From the NCBI GenBank assembly GCA_016806645.1, contig JACSYO010001640.1, positions 1,515,001 to 1,579,000 of the forward strand: a DNA stretch of 64,000 bases, in the 5' to 3' direction. Under the pieces are notes generated by a model that was given only the letters and a program-made list of their open reading frames with translations, did not search any database and had not been told where the DNA came from. Shown piece by piece: positions 22,646 to 34,225 of the stretch; the first letter of the stretch is position 1; each line of letters begins with the position of its first letter. This DNA is from Ophiodon elongatus. Lineage: Eukaryota > Chordata > Actinopteri > Perciformes > Hexagrammidae. Position numbers and translations under genes: made by a program.

Positions 22646-24057
22646 GTGAGTCTTTTTGGCTTCAATCGTCCTGTTCGTTTCATCTATATGCATGTTTTTA
22701 ATTAAGCCTAATGCATCTTATTTTCAGCATGCAGATGAATCGGCCTAGTGTTAGACATATTTTAAGACCAGGATATCATGGACAGTCTGCATTCATTTCA
22801 CCGTGTTGTATTCAAGTCTAATTTTTAAAAAATGGTTCATATTCAAAGCCACAACCAATAGATAAAGTCATAGTGGGCTAGTATGTCTGTGTTACATCCA
22901 TCGCATTGAAATCTCACAGAGTAAATCTATAAGAAACTGTTTAACCTATTTGATAAAGACAACAGGGTACTTATTGTAACAATGAAGCTACGGGCCTGTT
23001 TAACCGAGAGCCACTCACAAACCCTCCAGTAGATCGAATCAATAGAGGCAACTTTAAAACCCATAGTGCGAGGTTTATGAGCCTATTTCCTGACAAACAC
23101 AGTCTGAAGTGTCTTGTCTTTTGAATATGTTGATTTATATAAGGCTATAATAATTACAGTAATGTGTGAGAGTTTTCTCCGAGATATATACAAAGAAAGT
23201 GACGCATGCTGTGAGTGCATTTACTCCCCAATTAAAACGAATGACGTCAGACGCACTGACTAAGAAAAGCGTGAGTTCATCAAGAGGTTATTTTGAGGTA
23301 TAGATTATAATAATAATAATAATTATAATAATATAAATAAAGATAATTCTAAGAATTACTGGCTATTTCAACTGTCACAAATTGTATTTGGAGGTATAAT
23401 ACAATATACCATCTCAGTGACAGCATCATAATAACATTATATTAATTGATCGTATGCAGCAAGGTGGGGTTGTAAAAACAGGAGATTGATGAAAAATAAA
23501 TTACTACAAGGCACAGGCACTAAGGCCTATGGACTTAGTGTCCACAACCCAAAGATATATAACGTTAGTATTGTGAAGCAAATTTCCTCAGAGTAAAGCA
23601 GGGGGGTGGGGGGGGGGTTCTTGGAGAATATTTGAAACGTGTGGAAAACTACATATGTACATGTTGTATTATTTAAAAGTAAGAATCTAAAGTGCAATAA
23701 GAGCTGACAAAATGCTTGTCAACATATACTGTGCAATGTGTCACTCTGCCCCACCTTTTCATAATTAGTTAGCTACTGTATTTGCCTCAAATTTGAATTA
23801 ATTACAACTATAAAGTCTGTAGGTCTATCTGTGACTGACAGAGGGATAACACATTTTAATGTATTTAAATTAAAATAAACAATATATTTCTATTTGATTG
23901 AAAGTCTTGAAAAAGTTGGTGTTTAGTTAGTAAACATTTTACAGTTGAGGTATTTCAGGTTTTCTAAAATCAAAATTGCTCTTGAAGCCCTTGAAGTGTG
24001 ACATCAAGCCTGTAGTTAGGCAAACATTAACTCCTTTATACTTTTCTTTGTTCCCAG
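22646..24057 (+). other. Predicted first intron of the mir-9 host transcript
   Basis: AT-rich, bounded by a gtgagt donor and a strong polypyrimidine acceptor (cttttctttgttcccag). It contains a short TAA/AAT run (about 23308-23340) and a G-rich tract (about 23601-23618), and no recognised gene. Confidence 0.45.
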
Positions 24058-24261
24058 GAAGCTTCAGACTTACCTTTTGCTGTTACAGCAAACATCGGAG
24101 CCTGTCCCTGTCTTTGGTTATCTAGCTGTATGAGTGTTAATCGTCCATCATAAAGCTAGATAACCGAAAGTAGGAATGGCCTCCAAACCCTCAGCTTCCT
24201 GCGTTAATGGGAATGAACAAAAGAGAAAACACACATACAAGAGGACGTCATGTGTTTTCAG
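24058..24261 (+). ncRNA. Predicted microRNA-bearing exon of the mir-9 host transcript
   Basis: A clean acceptor (ttctttgttcccag) lies immediately before 24058 and a donor (ttttcag followed by gtgggt) follows 24261. These define a 204-nt exon that contains the whole pre-miR-9 hairpin. No long frame crosses it. If the exon is real, Drosha cleavage and production of an intact spliced host RNA are mutually exclusive for any one molecule. The splice sites are predicted by eye. Confidence 0.5.
24097..24184 (+). ncRNA. mir9: microRNA miR-9 precursor (mir-9-3 type by synteny)
   Basis: The 5' arm at 24111-24133 is identical to the vertebrate miR-9-5p mature sequence (seed CTTTGGT, ends TGTATGA). The 3' arm at 24150-24171 is identical to miR-9-3p (starts ATAAAGC, ends CGAAAGT). 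They are separated by a 16-nt loop and flanked by a lower stem in which GGAGCC pairs with GGCCTCC. In vertebrates miR-9 acts in neural progenitors on targets such as Hes/her genes and controls the timing of neurogenesis. In human, MIR9-3 lies next to RHCG on 15q26.1 and the same linkage with rhcg and kif7 is seen here. The bases after the 3' arm (AGTAGGAATG) also resemble the human mir-9-3 precursor more than mir-9-1 or mir-9-2. Teleosts carry several mir-9 copies, so the exact number is not assigned. Confidence 0.97.
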
Positions 24262-27200
24262 GTGGGTTATGAAACACTAAGTAGCTTATTTAATACGAAC
24301 ATTTAAATAACTCACATTTGGAGCTGCAACAAGTTGAACAAAAGAAAAACAATTAGAAACTATTTTAATTTATTCTTATATAAAAAAATCTTTTTTTCCC
24401 ATTTCCAGCTTCTGATGCATTTCCTAATCAAATGTGATAATAAATTTGGATGGATTTTGAACTGTAAGCACTTTGGTGAATCTTAGGCTTCATGAAATTG
24501 TTTCAGACATTATTCAGTTTGTTTTCTGACAATTTACACCAGTTAGATTATTTGACAATGAAATATGTATAATTATTATAGTTGCAGGCAAACATGGATC
24601 AAAAATAGATCTGTGGCTTATTATTTCAGTTATTTAAACACCCATGCCCACATTTTCCTCTTAGTGATTTAATGAATATTTTATTCCACTTATTGTAATT
24701 TGTTGGTTTCTTGTGAGTCTTTCAAATACCAATTAGTCCCATTTTAAATAACTCCACTGGCAAGGCCAGAAACAAATACGATTTCTGATAGCATAAACTT
24801 TAATATTTACGTTTATGTCTGTGGGAGTTCACTCATATAAAGACAGAACTAACTTTTCTGAAGGACGTTTTCTGTCTCCTGAGACCACGGGGGGACATGG
24901 GAATACTTATTTAAACAAATCAGACATAAATGATTGCTTGATGATCTCTTTTATAGAGGGAATACACACAAGTAAAACATCCCAAATGGGCCCCTGCTGT
25001 AATCTATTCAAACACAAATGAATGGTGCTGTCCTGCACTTCCTTTAGACAGACTTTTGATACCTGATACCATTTTTTTGCATTGTAGCTCTTGCTGTTGA
25101 GTTGTCCCCAAAGCCTCTGTTGAACAAACATTAAAACAATGAAATACATCAAACCAAGTTAACTCTGGCTCAGTCTTCCTATTTGCTTTGACAAACTCAA
25201 ACGCTTTAGATAACATAACATGAATCTGCTTAATTAACTTCTATTATGAGTTTAAACATATCATTCTTTTCACAGTTGAAATTCTTAAAACTGCATTAAA
25301 TCCTAAATTTCTTTGCATAATTGTATCAAAACAGGTGTCCTTCTTTTGCTGCTTTCAGTGCACAATATATTTGGCATTTCTGATTGTAAACCAAAACTAA
25401 CATTTTAAACATTCACTGTTTTCATTGTGAAAAAACAAACAAAACACAGCTTCCTTAACTCCTGTCCTGCATTTAAGCAATGAAATAAAATATTTAAATA
25501 TCTAATTCCAAAAATGGTCCAAACTGTCAACCAAGGCAACAAAAGGAAAGTGTTTTCTTGAATCCAACAAAACAATTTCATATTGAATGACACAGAATGT
25601 TTTAATGTAATTGCAGGCGTTATTTGACGTACAGACAGATTGTGTAGCAGTTATATATATACACTGCCAACAATTTTACACCAGATGTTGGAAATGCAAA
25701 GGAAATCTAAAAAGTAAATTCCTAAATCGAAATGTCCACCGCTGTGATCTTCTTTACTCTGAAAGAGAGGCCTTGTCAGATATTGCAGGTCAGCCTCCTT
25801 CATTGCCAAAACATCATGCTGTCTATGTGGAAGCCATCTTGAGGGAGTCTCCCTGCTGCCTCTAAAATGGTTGTGTTGGCACATAGCAGGGCGCTTTAAT
25901 TGGTCCATCGTTAGCTGTCTATCAGCTCCCTAATCAGCGCTGTCTTGAAGGCTTCCTGTCTTCTGTCCTTTACAGCACGTCTCCTCTGTGGTGTGTTCTC
26001 ACTAAGAGATGTAGCTTATTAGTGAGGTCACCTTACTGAACCCTTTAAAGGCCAATCAATGAATCCCTGTACATGTAACTGCTACTATGTGACTGAACAG
26101 TGAATTAAACAATCAGTGATTTGGATGTCTCATGACATTTAATTTCATTAAAGCAACTGTTAATGTCACGAGTGGGGAAATAATAATAAGTCTAATTAGT
26201 TGAGTCAAATTTAGAGAAACAACAAATTGTAGCAAACTTAACCTTTGATAAGCAAATAGACTGCTCTTATCAGAAAGTACCGGATTCAGATTCTGCAAGT
26301 TAAATTAATTGTTGTTATAGAAAGCATGATATATTAACAATAAATTACATTTTAAACATTCACAGTTATCTAATTTGATATGCATTATTTTCCAAACTCT
26401 GGACCTTTAAAGGTCATTAAAAACTGCTACGAAGCTGCAGTCACCTGTCAGATCCAATGTGACCGTATCCTCCTTATGCCAGACCCACATAAATATGTCA
26501 AAAAAGACATCTAAATCAATTAATTTAATAGAAAGGAAAAGGTATATGCAGTTAAAAATTTAAATAAGTAAATAACACTTTAATATTTTTAGATGTTTTT
26601 GAGTATTGTCTGTGTTTATTTGGACATTAAAAAGACACATCTTTCAAAGGAATGGGGGACATTTTGTAATCTTACATTTACATGAATTATTTGATAATTA
26701 TTATTAAATATATATATATAGATAAACAAGCCTTATTTGGCCTTAAATAAGGCCCCTAAATGAAACTTCTTCCTGAGTATCCTTTTTTATGTCAGAGAAT
26801 CGCAGGCCTTAAGTCTATTTTAATGCTTTGGTAAAATCGTACACAGATCCTGTGTTAATTAATTTAGACTATTAATTATTATTTATCTTTGTAGGTGTAA
26901 CGGGTATAAATACAGCCCCAACAATGAACATGGAAATATATATTTTCCAACAACAATCTCTATCAAAGCACCGGGATGATGAATAAAACACGGGTGGGAG
27001 CAGTGTTAGTTGTTTTCGTTAATGAATCAATAAACATTAATGATAGTAAATAAGTCAAACTAGAGACGGAGGCCTATGTTTTTTTTTTTTTAATTAGCAT
27101 ATGGCACTTTTCCGAAAAGACTATATACCTCAAGGGCTGATTATAAAGATATGCCATAGAGGAAAATACAAACGTAACCTTCCCTCCTTAACCTCCATTT

Positions 27201-27339
27201 CACACATCTGTCCATTCGTCTCTGCGGGCTTAATTGTGTCAGGTGGACTCATAATGTTCAACACAATTATGTATCATCAAAAATTCAGGGTTATTAGACA
27301 TTTTACCCGGGCTGTTTTACAAATATAGCCCAGAGATAA

Positions 27340-27720
27340 TATGCGACTTACTTCCAGAGCGGTGTGTTTTATCCGCAGTGTTGAGACAGTGAGAAGCTCG
27401 CGCAGGACAATGCGCTGCAAACATAAACGCCTCTTGCAGAAAGTCTTTATCAGACATGTGCGCTCTTTATTGGTCTCTCCGCCAGACCATTGCTGAGGGA
27501 TAAAGCAGGCCTGCCAAAAAAAAAAAAAAAAAATCCAAGAGTGGCCTTACAAAGATGGGAAATAAAGGAAACAATCACGCAACTCCAGCCGATAATGAAT
27601 AGGAGCCAGACAAGCTCCGCATATTAACATAATTGCATAGAAACGAGGGGAGCAGAGAGAGTATTTAAAGGCGCAGCAACACAGCGCGTCCCTCCATCAG
27701 CTGCTATCTGTCTGGAGAAC
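27340..27720 (+). promoter_or_regulatory. CpG-containing island with a TATA-like box
   Basis: The segment has more CpG and GC than its surroundings. A TATTTAAAG box lies at 27662-27670, followed by gcgcagcaacacagcgcgtc where a start site would fall and a CAGCTG E-box about 40 bp downstream. No coding region follows. It could be a promoter of a non-coding transcript or a conserved enhancer. Composition and spacing are the only evidence. Confidence 0.35.
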
Positions 27721-30700
27721 ACGTCAAATATACATATTTAAATTATAGTCGAAGAAAATGGACAGTCGATTCTATTGGCTTTACATATTTGTTATAAAGG
27801 TGCAGTATGGAGTCATCTAGGATTCATCCTTAAACCTGAACTCAAATATATTTTGAAATGCTAGAGGTACTTCATTAAAAACTGAAATTTTTTTATTGGC
27901 AATAAAAACAACAACACACAAACAGCTATAGCCTTCAGCCAGGGCTGCAAAAAAAAGAAATAGTGAAGTCATTGGTCCATGTGCCCCGATGCACCCAGCA
28001 CTCATCCCACCTGAAAACAATCACAGTTGTATAATAATTTGTCAACTGAAAATATTTTGAAAAGCTGTCTTTAAATTGCCATGTTTTAAATGTTGGTGAT
28101 GACTTAAAGGTCGACATATTAAACATTTGTCATTCAAGTTGGAAAATGCTGAAATCAGCCTAGAGCCCTCCTCCCCTTACATTTTTTATTGTAGAATGTA
28201 ATTACCCACAGGTTGGTAAACATTTTTAACATTTCCAGAGAAAAGTTAAGTAGGGACATTCCTGCTTTGAATTATTATTATTTTTTAAAATAATTTGTCC
28301 TCATATAATTCAAAACAATCAAATGTTGCACAAAAATACTCTGCCATTTTTGATACTAGTAACTATTGAGTTAAAATCAGTCAAAGCACATCCCTGTTCT
28401 CTCCAGAGTTTTAAATTGTGACTTATAATGCTGTTGGCCTCCACGTGCTACCTAGTTTTATGTAACAATCTGTGTTTAAAGGTTGCTGTTTTCTTATCAA
28501 GACAAAGGCAAGTATTGTTTTTTATAGTCCACGCCACGGCTTGAAAAATAAAAGGGTGACTGTTCCTTTATTAGACACCAAGCCATAATTAGACAAGCAG
28601 CTGGGGGGAGGGGCAGGTGTGAAGCTGGGTGATAATATGAGCTTATACAGCATAACACTGTGTGACTACCAACAGCACATGTGTTAATCCGCCTTATTAG
28701 TTTGTTAAAATATGGGGTTTATTCTAAGATTCAAACATTTCTATATGTGTACATTACTCGGTTATACAGCAGTAATTGTGCATCGATGCACAAGTACTGA
28801 TGTCTATAATAATAATAATAATAATAATAATGAATATTTCATAAAAAATTGAGGAACTTTCTGAAAATTATTTGTGAGTCATTAATACATAAGTTAATCA
28901 ATAAGTGATCTACAGCTAATATGCACCTGTACACATTGAAAGTAAAAATAAATAAATGCATAAACACAGTGCAGCCCTCTCAGACGCTGCATGTCGGGGC
29001 TGTCTGCTGCAGCTGCAAGAGACCTGTTGGTAAACAGCAGCCAGCGTCCACATTATCATTCTGATCCTAGCTTCGCTACACAATTGCTGCTTTGTGAAAG
29101 GAGCACTTGACAAAGGTCCTCCACTTCTTTTGCCCAACGTTGTATATGTGAAAGGGCGCTGCAGTGAGGTGGGAACATCGCGTTAGACCAGACAGTGCAG
29201 ATGCCTGCATTAGCACTGCAGCCATGAGAGTGTCTCCTGGAAAAGTTACCCCTTTGTCTTCTTGCCTCTTTATGTCTGCGAGTGACTCTCTCGCCGCCAG
29301 TGTGTTGGTGTGTGGTCTCATGTCAGATCTAACGTTAATGAAAGGTGTCAAATGTGTATCCTACTTGATTCATGATAGAGTTAACTCAATAGAGCACATT
29401 TTGCTGCTGATTAACTAATATGAAATCTCAAAACAACAAATCATAGGAAACTCACACATTAGACAGCTGTTTAAAACAAAACAGTAAGAAAACTACACCA
29501 ATTCTATCAAACATGGAACCTGGACATGAGGAGACAATGCAATTTAAATAAAATAAAATAAAAGAAACTATAAATACCATCAGCATATTCTTTGAAATCC
29601 AAGGGATTCAACCCATTTTGTCACTAAGGTTAAAATACACTGAATGGATATTTTTACTGAAGTACACTGATAAACGTACTATACAAGCTATTTATCTTTT
29701 TTTTTTTTAAAGAGTAAATGCACTAGAAATACTAAACAATTGGCAGCATTAGAGAAAGACATGTTTCTGAACCTCTGTCACATGGCAACAAAGGCTGCAA
29801 CTGGCATTTTAACACAGAAGGAGACGATATGATACACAGATCAGACTGTGGAATTAAACCAGCGATGTATAGCACGAGTGGTGTAAGAGTGATGCTTTCA
29901 TTGCCAGGTCTCATCCTTAGTAAGAGCCGTTTTGTTTTCTGTTGTGAGACCTCGCTCTCACCAGAACAAAGCCATGATTTGACAGAATATGACCCAGGCA
30001 TCCTGGTCCAAACAGGTCAAACAGCCTCATATCTCAGTACCAGAGCCTAGAACTGAACGACTGTGAGCTCTCCTGAAGGCAGGACGTTGTATGTTTTACG
30101 TCCCTGCAGCCCCCTTTCCCCCCACATGGATACCACAGCTGCGATCCAGTCTTAATCTGGGGATAAACGTGATTACCCTGCTACGGCTTGTTCTTGGCTT
30201 TGTAACAGCGACAGGGGATCTTTTACAGCTCCCTCTTTTCCCATGGTCGAGTGGGTCTGAGTAGCTAAGACCCCCAATGTGGACCAGTCACCATTCATCG
30301 GCTTTCGGCTGGAGCAAACAAGCACGTCACACCGACCCCGAGGCAGATAGATAGAGATAAACGCTGGATGTTGAAAGTATTAGGTGCATTATTAATGAGC
30401 TGCAGCTTCTCACAGTCCTAATCTCAACTCTCTCTGAAGATAATTTAAGAAATCAAAAGACAATGTTTTTTTATGCAGAAATACTAGTAATGATAATTAT
30501 TAAGTAGTACAAATATTGTTTTATAACTACAGCATTGGACATGTGATAATATAAGAAGAAACAATAAATAATTTAAATTTAAATTTAAATTATCATTCTT
30601 ATTATTATGAGTTGCAGAAGTTCTAATATTTATAAGTGTTACTATACATTGGTTTTTATTGTATTATACCATTTATATTATTTTCTTGATTTTTACTATA

Positions 30701-31591
30701 ACTGGACAATTTCGAAAAATGCAATGACAATAATTGTTTTAAATATATTTGACCAAAACAAATGAACCCATTGTCCACACGAGCCTTTTCTGAAACTTTA
30801 CCTGATCTTAATTTAAATGGTCCCGAAAAAGCTAAAAATTAAGATTTACTCATAACAACACATTAGTTATATAACAGATAAGTATGATAATAACAGATTA
30901 TTTATATTTCACAACATATAAAAGTATTGTGGGAACTAAATCGCAGAAGAAAATCTCTAAGGAATGGATTTCCATTCTCCCCCGCAAGTCGTTCAGACTG
31001 TCAGTCAAGTTCAAGTTCACAGGGGTGGAAATGTCTCGACGCTTCATTCACTTCCATCGTTCCTCCCCCGTAACTCCTCCTCCCTCCGTCCCTCCGTCCC
31101 TCCCTCCCTCTGGCCCTGTGCTCTGCAGTGACTGTCTGTATGGTGTTACTATGACAGAGGGCCTGTGGCGTTGTTATGGCAGCGGGCTGGACGGCCCGGC
31201 TATGCACTGGTGAAAAGGACAGCCTGTCAGAGAGAGAGACTCAGGTCCCCCCCAACAGCTGGGCACATGCACCCCCTCACCCTCCCTCTCCCCCGCAGGC
31301 CTTTCAAACACCACCCAGACTCTGGGAACACCAAGAATTTCACATTCATCATCCTCTCACACACTGCACGCCTCTCTCTTCCTTCACAACCAACTTCTAA
31401 CTCTCCTGTCCATCCATCCACCACTTAACATCACTCTTCACCTACACGGCCAGCCGCCTTCCTCTCATACACACTTCTTCATCTTTTTCTCCTCTTAGAG
31501 CCCAAGTAATGAATTAAAGGATTTCAAATTAGAAAACAAAAACTGAAATGAAAATAAATGATAGTGAAGACGCGTACGTTTTCAAACTAAG

Positions 31592-31595
<4 letters not shown>

Positions 31596-31642
<47 letters not shown>
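31596..31642. repeat. (TG)n microsatellite
   Basis: A 47-bp run of TG/GT dinucleotides. Confidence 0.98.
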
Positions 31643-31648
<6 letters not shown>

Positions 31649-33971
31649 AGGGAGATTTTGTTGAGGTCTCATTCAACTTTGAGCATGAAAGGCTGATGAT
31701 TTGCATAAACTGCATGCTGTCTGAGGGGCTCAGGGGTGGCAGCCATACTGAGAAAAGATATGAGAGAACATGAAAAAAAAGAAAGCACAATCCTGCATTG
31801 TGGAGCTTCAGGAAGAAAAAGGAGGTTTGAATAAGAGAGAGGGTGAAAATTGGCAAAGAAAAGGTCTTACCATGTCTCCCAGTGGGATTAAATTGTCCTG
31901 GAACCTCTTTATATATAATTTGGTGAATATGGCAGCGGCATGGCTGCAGGGCTGATCTCACATCAAGCTCCCGCCCGAACTTCATAAGACAAGAGCGCAT
32001 GTGCTAGATGATGCAACCAGTTTGAGAAAAGTGTACATGTTCAGAGAGGACATCATTTTATCTGACTATACCTGCACATCAATGTAAAAGTTGAATTACA
32101 AAGCTGATTAAGGTTTTTTATGTTTTTTGTCGTTTTTAGAAAAGGGCCGATGGTGCTGATGCTGCCGTCCTGTGGAGGATCTTCAGATCTCACATCAGTG
32201 TGTTAATCACATGGATTAACATGGGGTTAGGTCTCTGTGCAACCATGCTGCAAATACAGTGTTTGCCATAGTTCATATCATATAGAAATGGTCTACCACT
32301 AAACGTTTGCATAAAACAGCAGTTTTGAATGAGTTTTGATACTGAAAAAGAAATTATTATTATTATTATTTGCTTTTTGAGAATCATTTCTAAAAAAGGA
32401 TTAAAAATATGGATAGATTTTGACTGTGATCCTTGATTTATGATCCAGTTTTCTCTTGTCAAAATAATATGAACTTCTTGTCTTTGTAGTTGATCTTTTG
32501 TGAATTTTATTAGTATCTAGCATTTAAATTAAAACATTGAAAGGCTGTTGTTTTCTTTCATTTACACCAGGTTAATTTATATACTGTATATGGCATTTGA
32601 GATTATTAAGATGAGAGGATTGATATGTTTTGCTCTTTACTCAATAAAATGAATGTTGGAGAAATATGATGATGTGTTATTATTTACCGTGTTAAAACAG
32701 TTCATAAAGGCAGGTGTGAGTTAGCACCTTGGACAGAGGCAGCCGACTAAAACAAGCGCTCATGGTTTGAGCCATTTGGAGACCCATCTATTCAGTAAAA
32801 TAACCACATATTGTTTCCATTGTAGTGCTGTTTAAATCTCTCAAAGACCTATGCTACTTTTTTCACAAACACCAGATTATGGACTTTCAGCCAGAAAAGG
32901 TTTATTTTAAACCAAATATTTTACAAAACCTAACCAAGTAGGTTTGTTGCCTTAACCTGAGGAGATTTGTGGCAGAAAGCCCTGAAGGCAAACTTTTCCC
33001 ATGTGCTGAATAGGAAACAAGGCCTCAGCTTTCATAAATGATGATGATTAAACATAAACAATTCAGTCACACCTTGGTGAATATAATCTCACTCTACTAA
33101 AATGGTTAACAAGACTGTAACGTGACTGCATCGCTCCACACTGTGTTTTAAAAATGTGTTATCAAAAAGACTAAAATATGATGTAAATGTTTTCTGTGTT
33201 TGTAAGAAATTAGAGAATAATGTTAACATGGGATGCATTAACAGACTCCAGCCATTCACTTATTCAACAATGAAAGATATGCCATGTAATCTCAAACTAG
33301 GGTATTATAAACCAACTATTGAGTAGTGAACATCACTATTCAGGCGAACAGCCTGGCCGTGGTGTTTAGCTGCAGATTAGTAAACTGCCTCCCACAATGT
33401 GACGACCTCATGTCCAGAGAGCTCAATCTGCTGCTGGACGAAGGGAGTCATGACCTTTCACTCTCCTGGGACACAACTTGACCCGGCACAAGCCGACAGA
33501 CACGTGCGTGTTCTTCTAATGCTTCGGGTGTTGCATTAGCTGATACAGCGTCATTAAATAAAACCCGATAGAATGTAGGATTATACTCTCAAATGGGAGA
33601 ATATCTTATTTCAGTAGGTCTGTCTCATTTAAGAAAACAATTATTGTGTTGTGAGAAACATGATGGAAAGGTTTGTCCACAGGGCTTCTTAGAGGAGTCA
33701 AAGGTCGTGCTCAGTTTTCTCTTTTTCTATTACAAACGGTAATACATTTCTTGGTAACAGTGCAGAGAGAGTTTAATCACTGTCCTGTTTTAATGCAATA
33801 TTATGTTCAATCATGCAATCCTCTATTTATTTATTTTTGGATTATTCAAGGTTTGGCCAATTAGTTCCAGTAACAGAAAAGCTTACTGCAGTGAACAGTG
33901 ATATTAAGGGGGGTTCCTGTTTCAATACCACAATACATAAAGAGAGCTCCATGAAGTAATGGTAATCAAAG

Positions 33972-34225
33972 TTTGGTGTGGAAGAACTTGACTAGCCTGC
34001 AGCAGAGAGCCCTGACCTCAACCCCAGCAAGGCCTTATCTCCCAACATCAGGGCTGAAAGTCACTGATGCTCTTGTGGCTGAATGGGAGCGAATCCCTAC
34101 AGCCAGCATCCAAAATGTTGAGAGCGAGGAGTGGAGGCTGTTATAGCCGCATATCAAAGCCCATGGTTTTTGGAATGAGATGTTGAACAATCACATAAGG
34201 GTGTCAACATGCTTTTGGCCATTTA
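33972..34225 (+). pseudogene. 3' remnant of a Tc1/mariner-like transposon
   Basis: The start (gtttggtgtggaagaacttg) and following bases encode ESPDLNP, the hallmark around the second catalytic Asp of Tc1/mariner DDE transposases. Further on, AEWERIP and EAVIAA-like stretches occur, and the end reads catgcttttggcca. Stop codons and frame changes interrupt it, and a segment after SPDLNP is missing. From memory it matches the 3' part of a repeat abundant in fish genomes. It is a non-functional fossil. Confidence 0.7.

Larger units (their letters stand above)
24262..33971. other. Gene desert between mir-9 and rhcg, left part
   Basis: No coding exon was recognised in this 9.7 kb. The content is AT-rich sequence with islands of higher complexity. 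Those I single out are 25850-26000, 27340-27720, 28540-28640 and 30000-30360. A TAA microsatellite lies at 28807-28831, an A-run at 27515-27532, and a pyrimidine-rich CCTCC stretch at 31060-31110. Some of it may be further exons or enhancers of the mir-9 host transcript. Confidence 0.5.
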
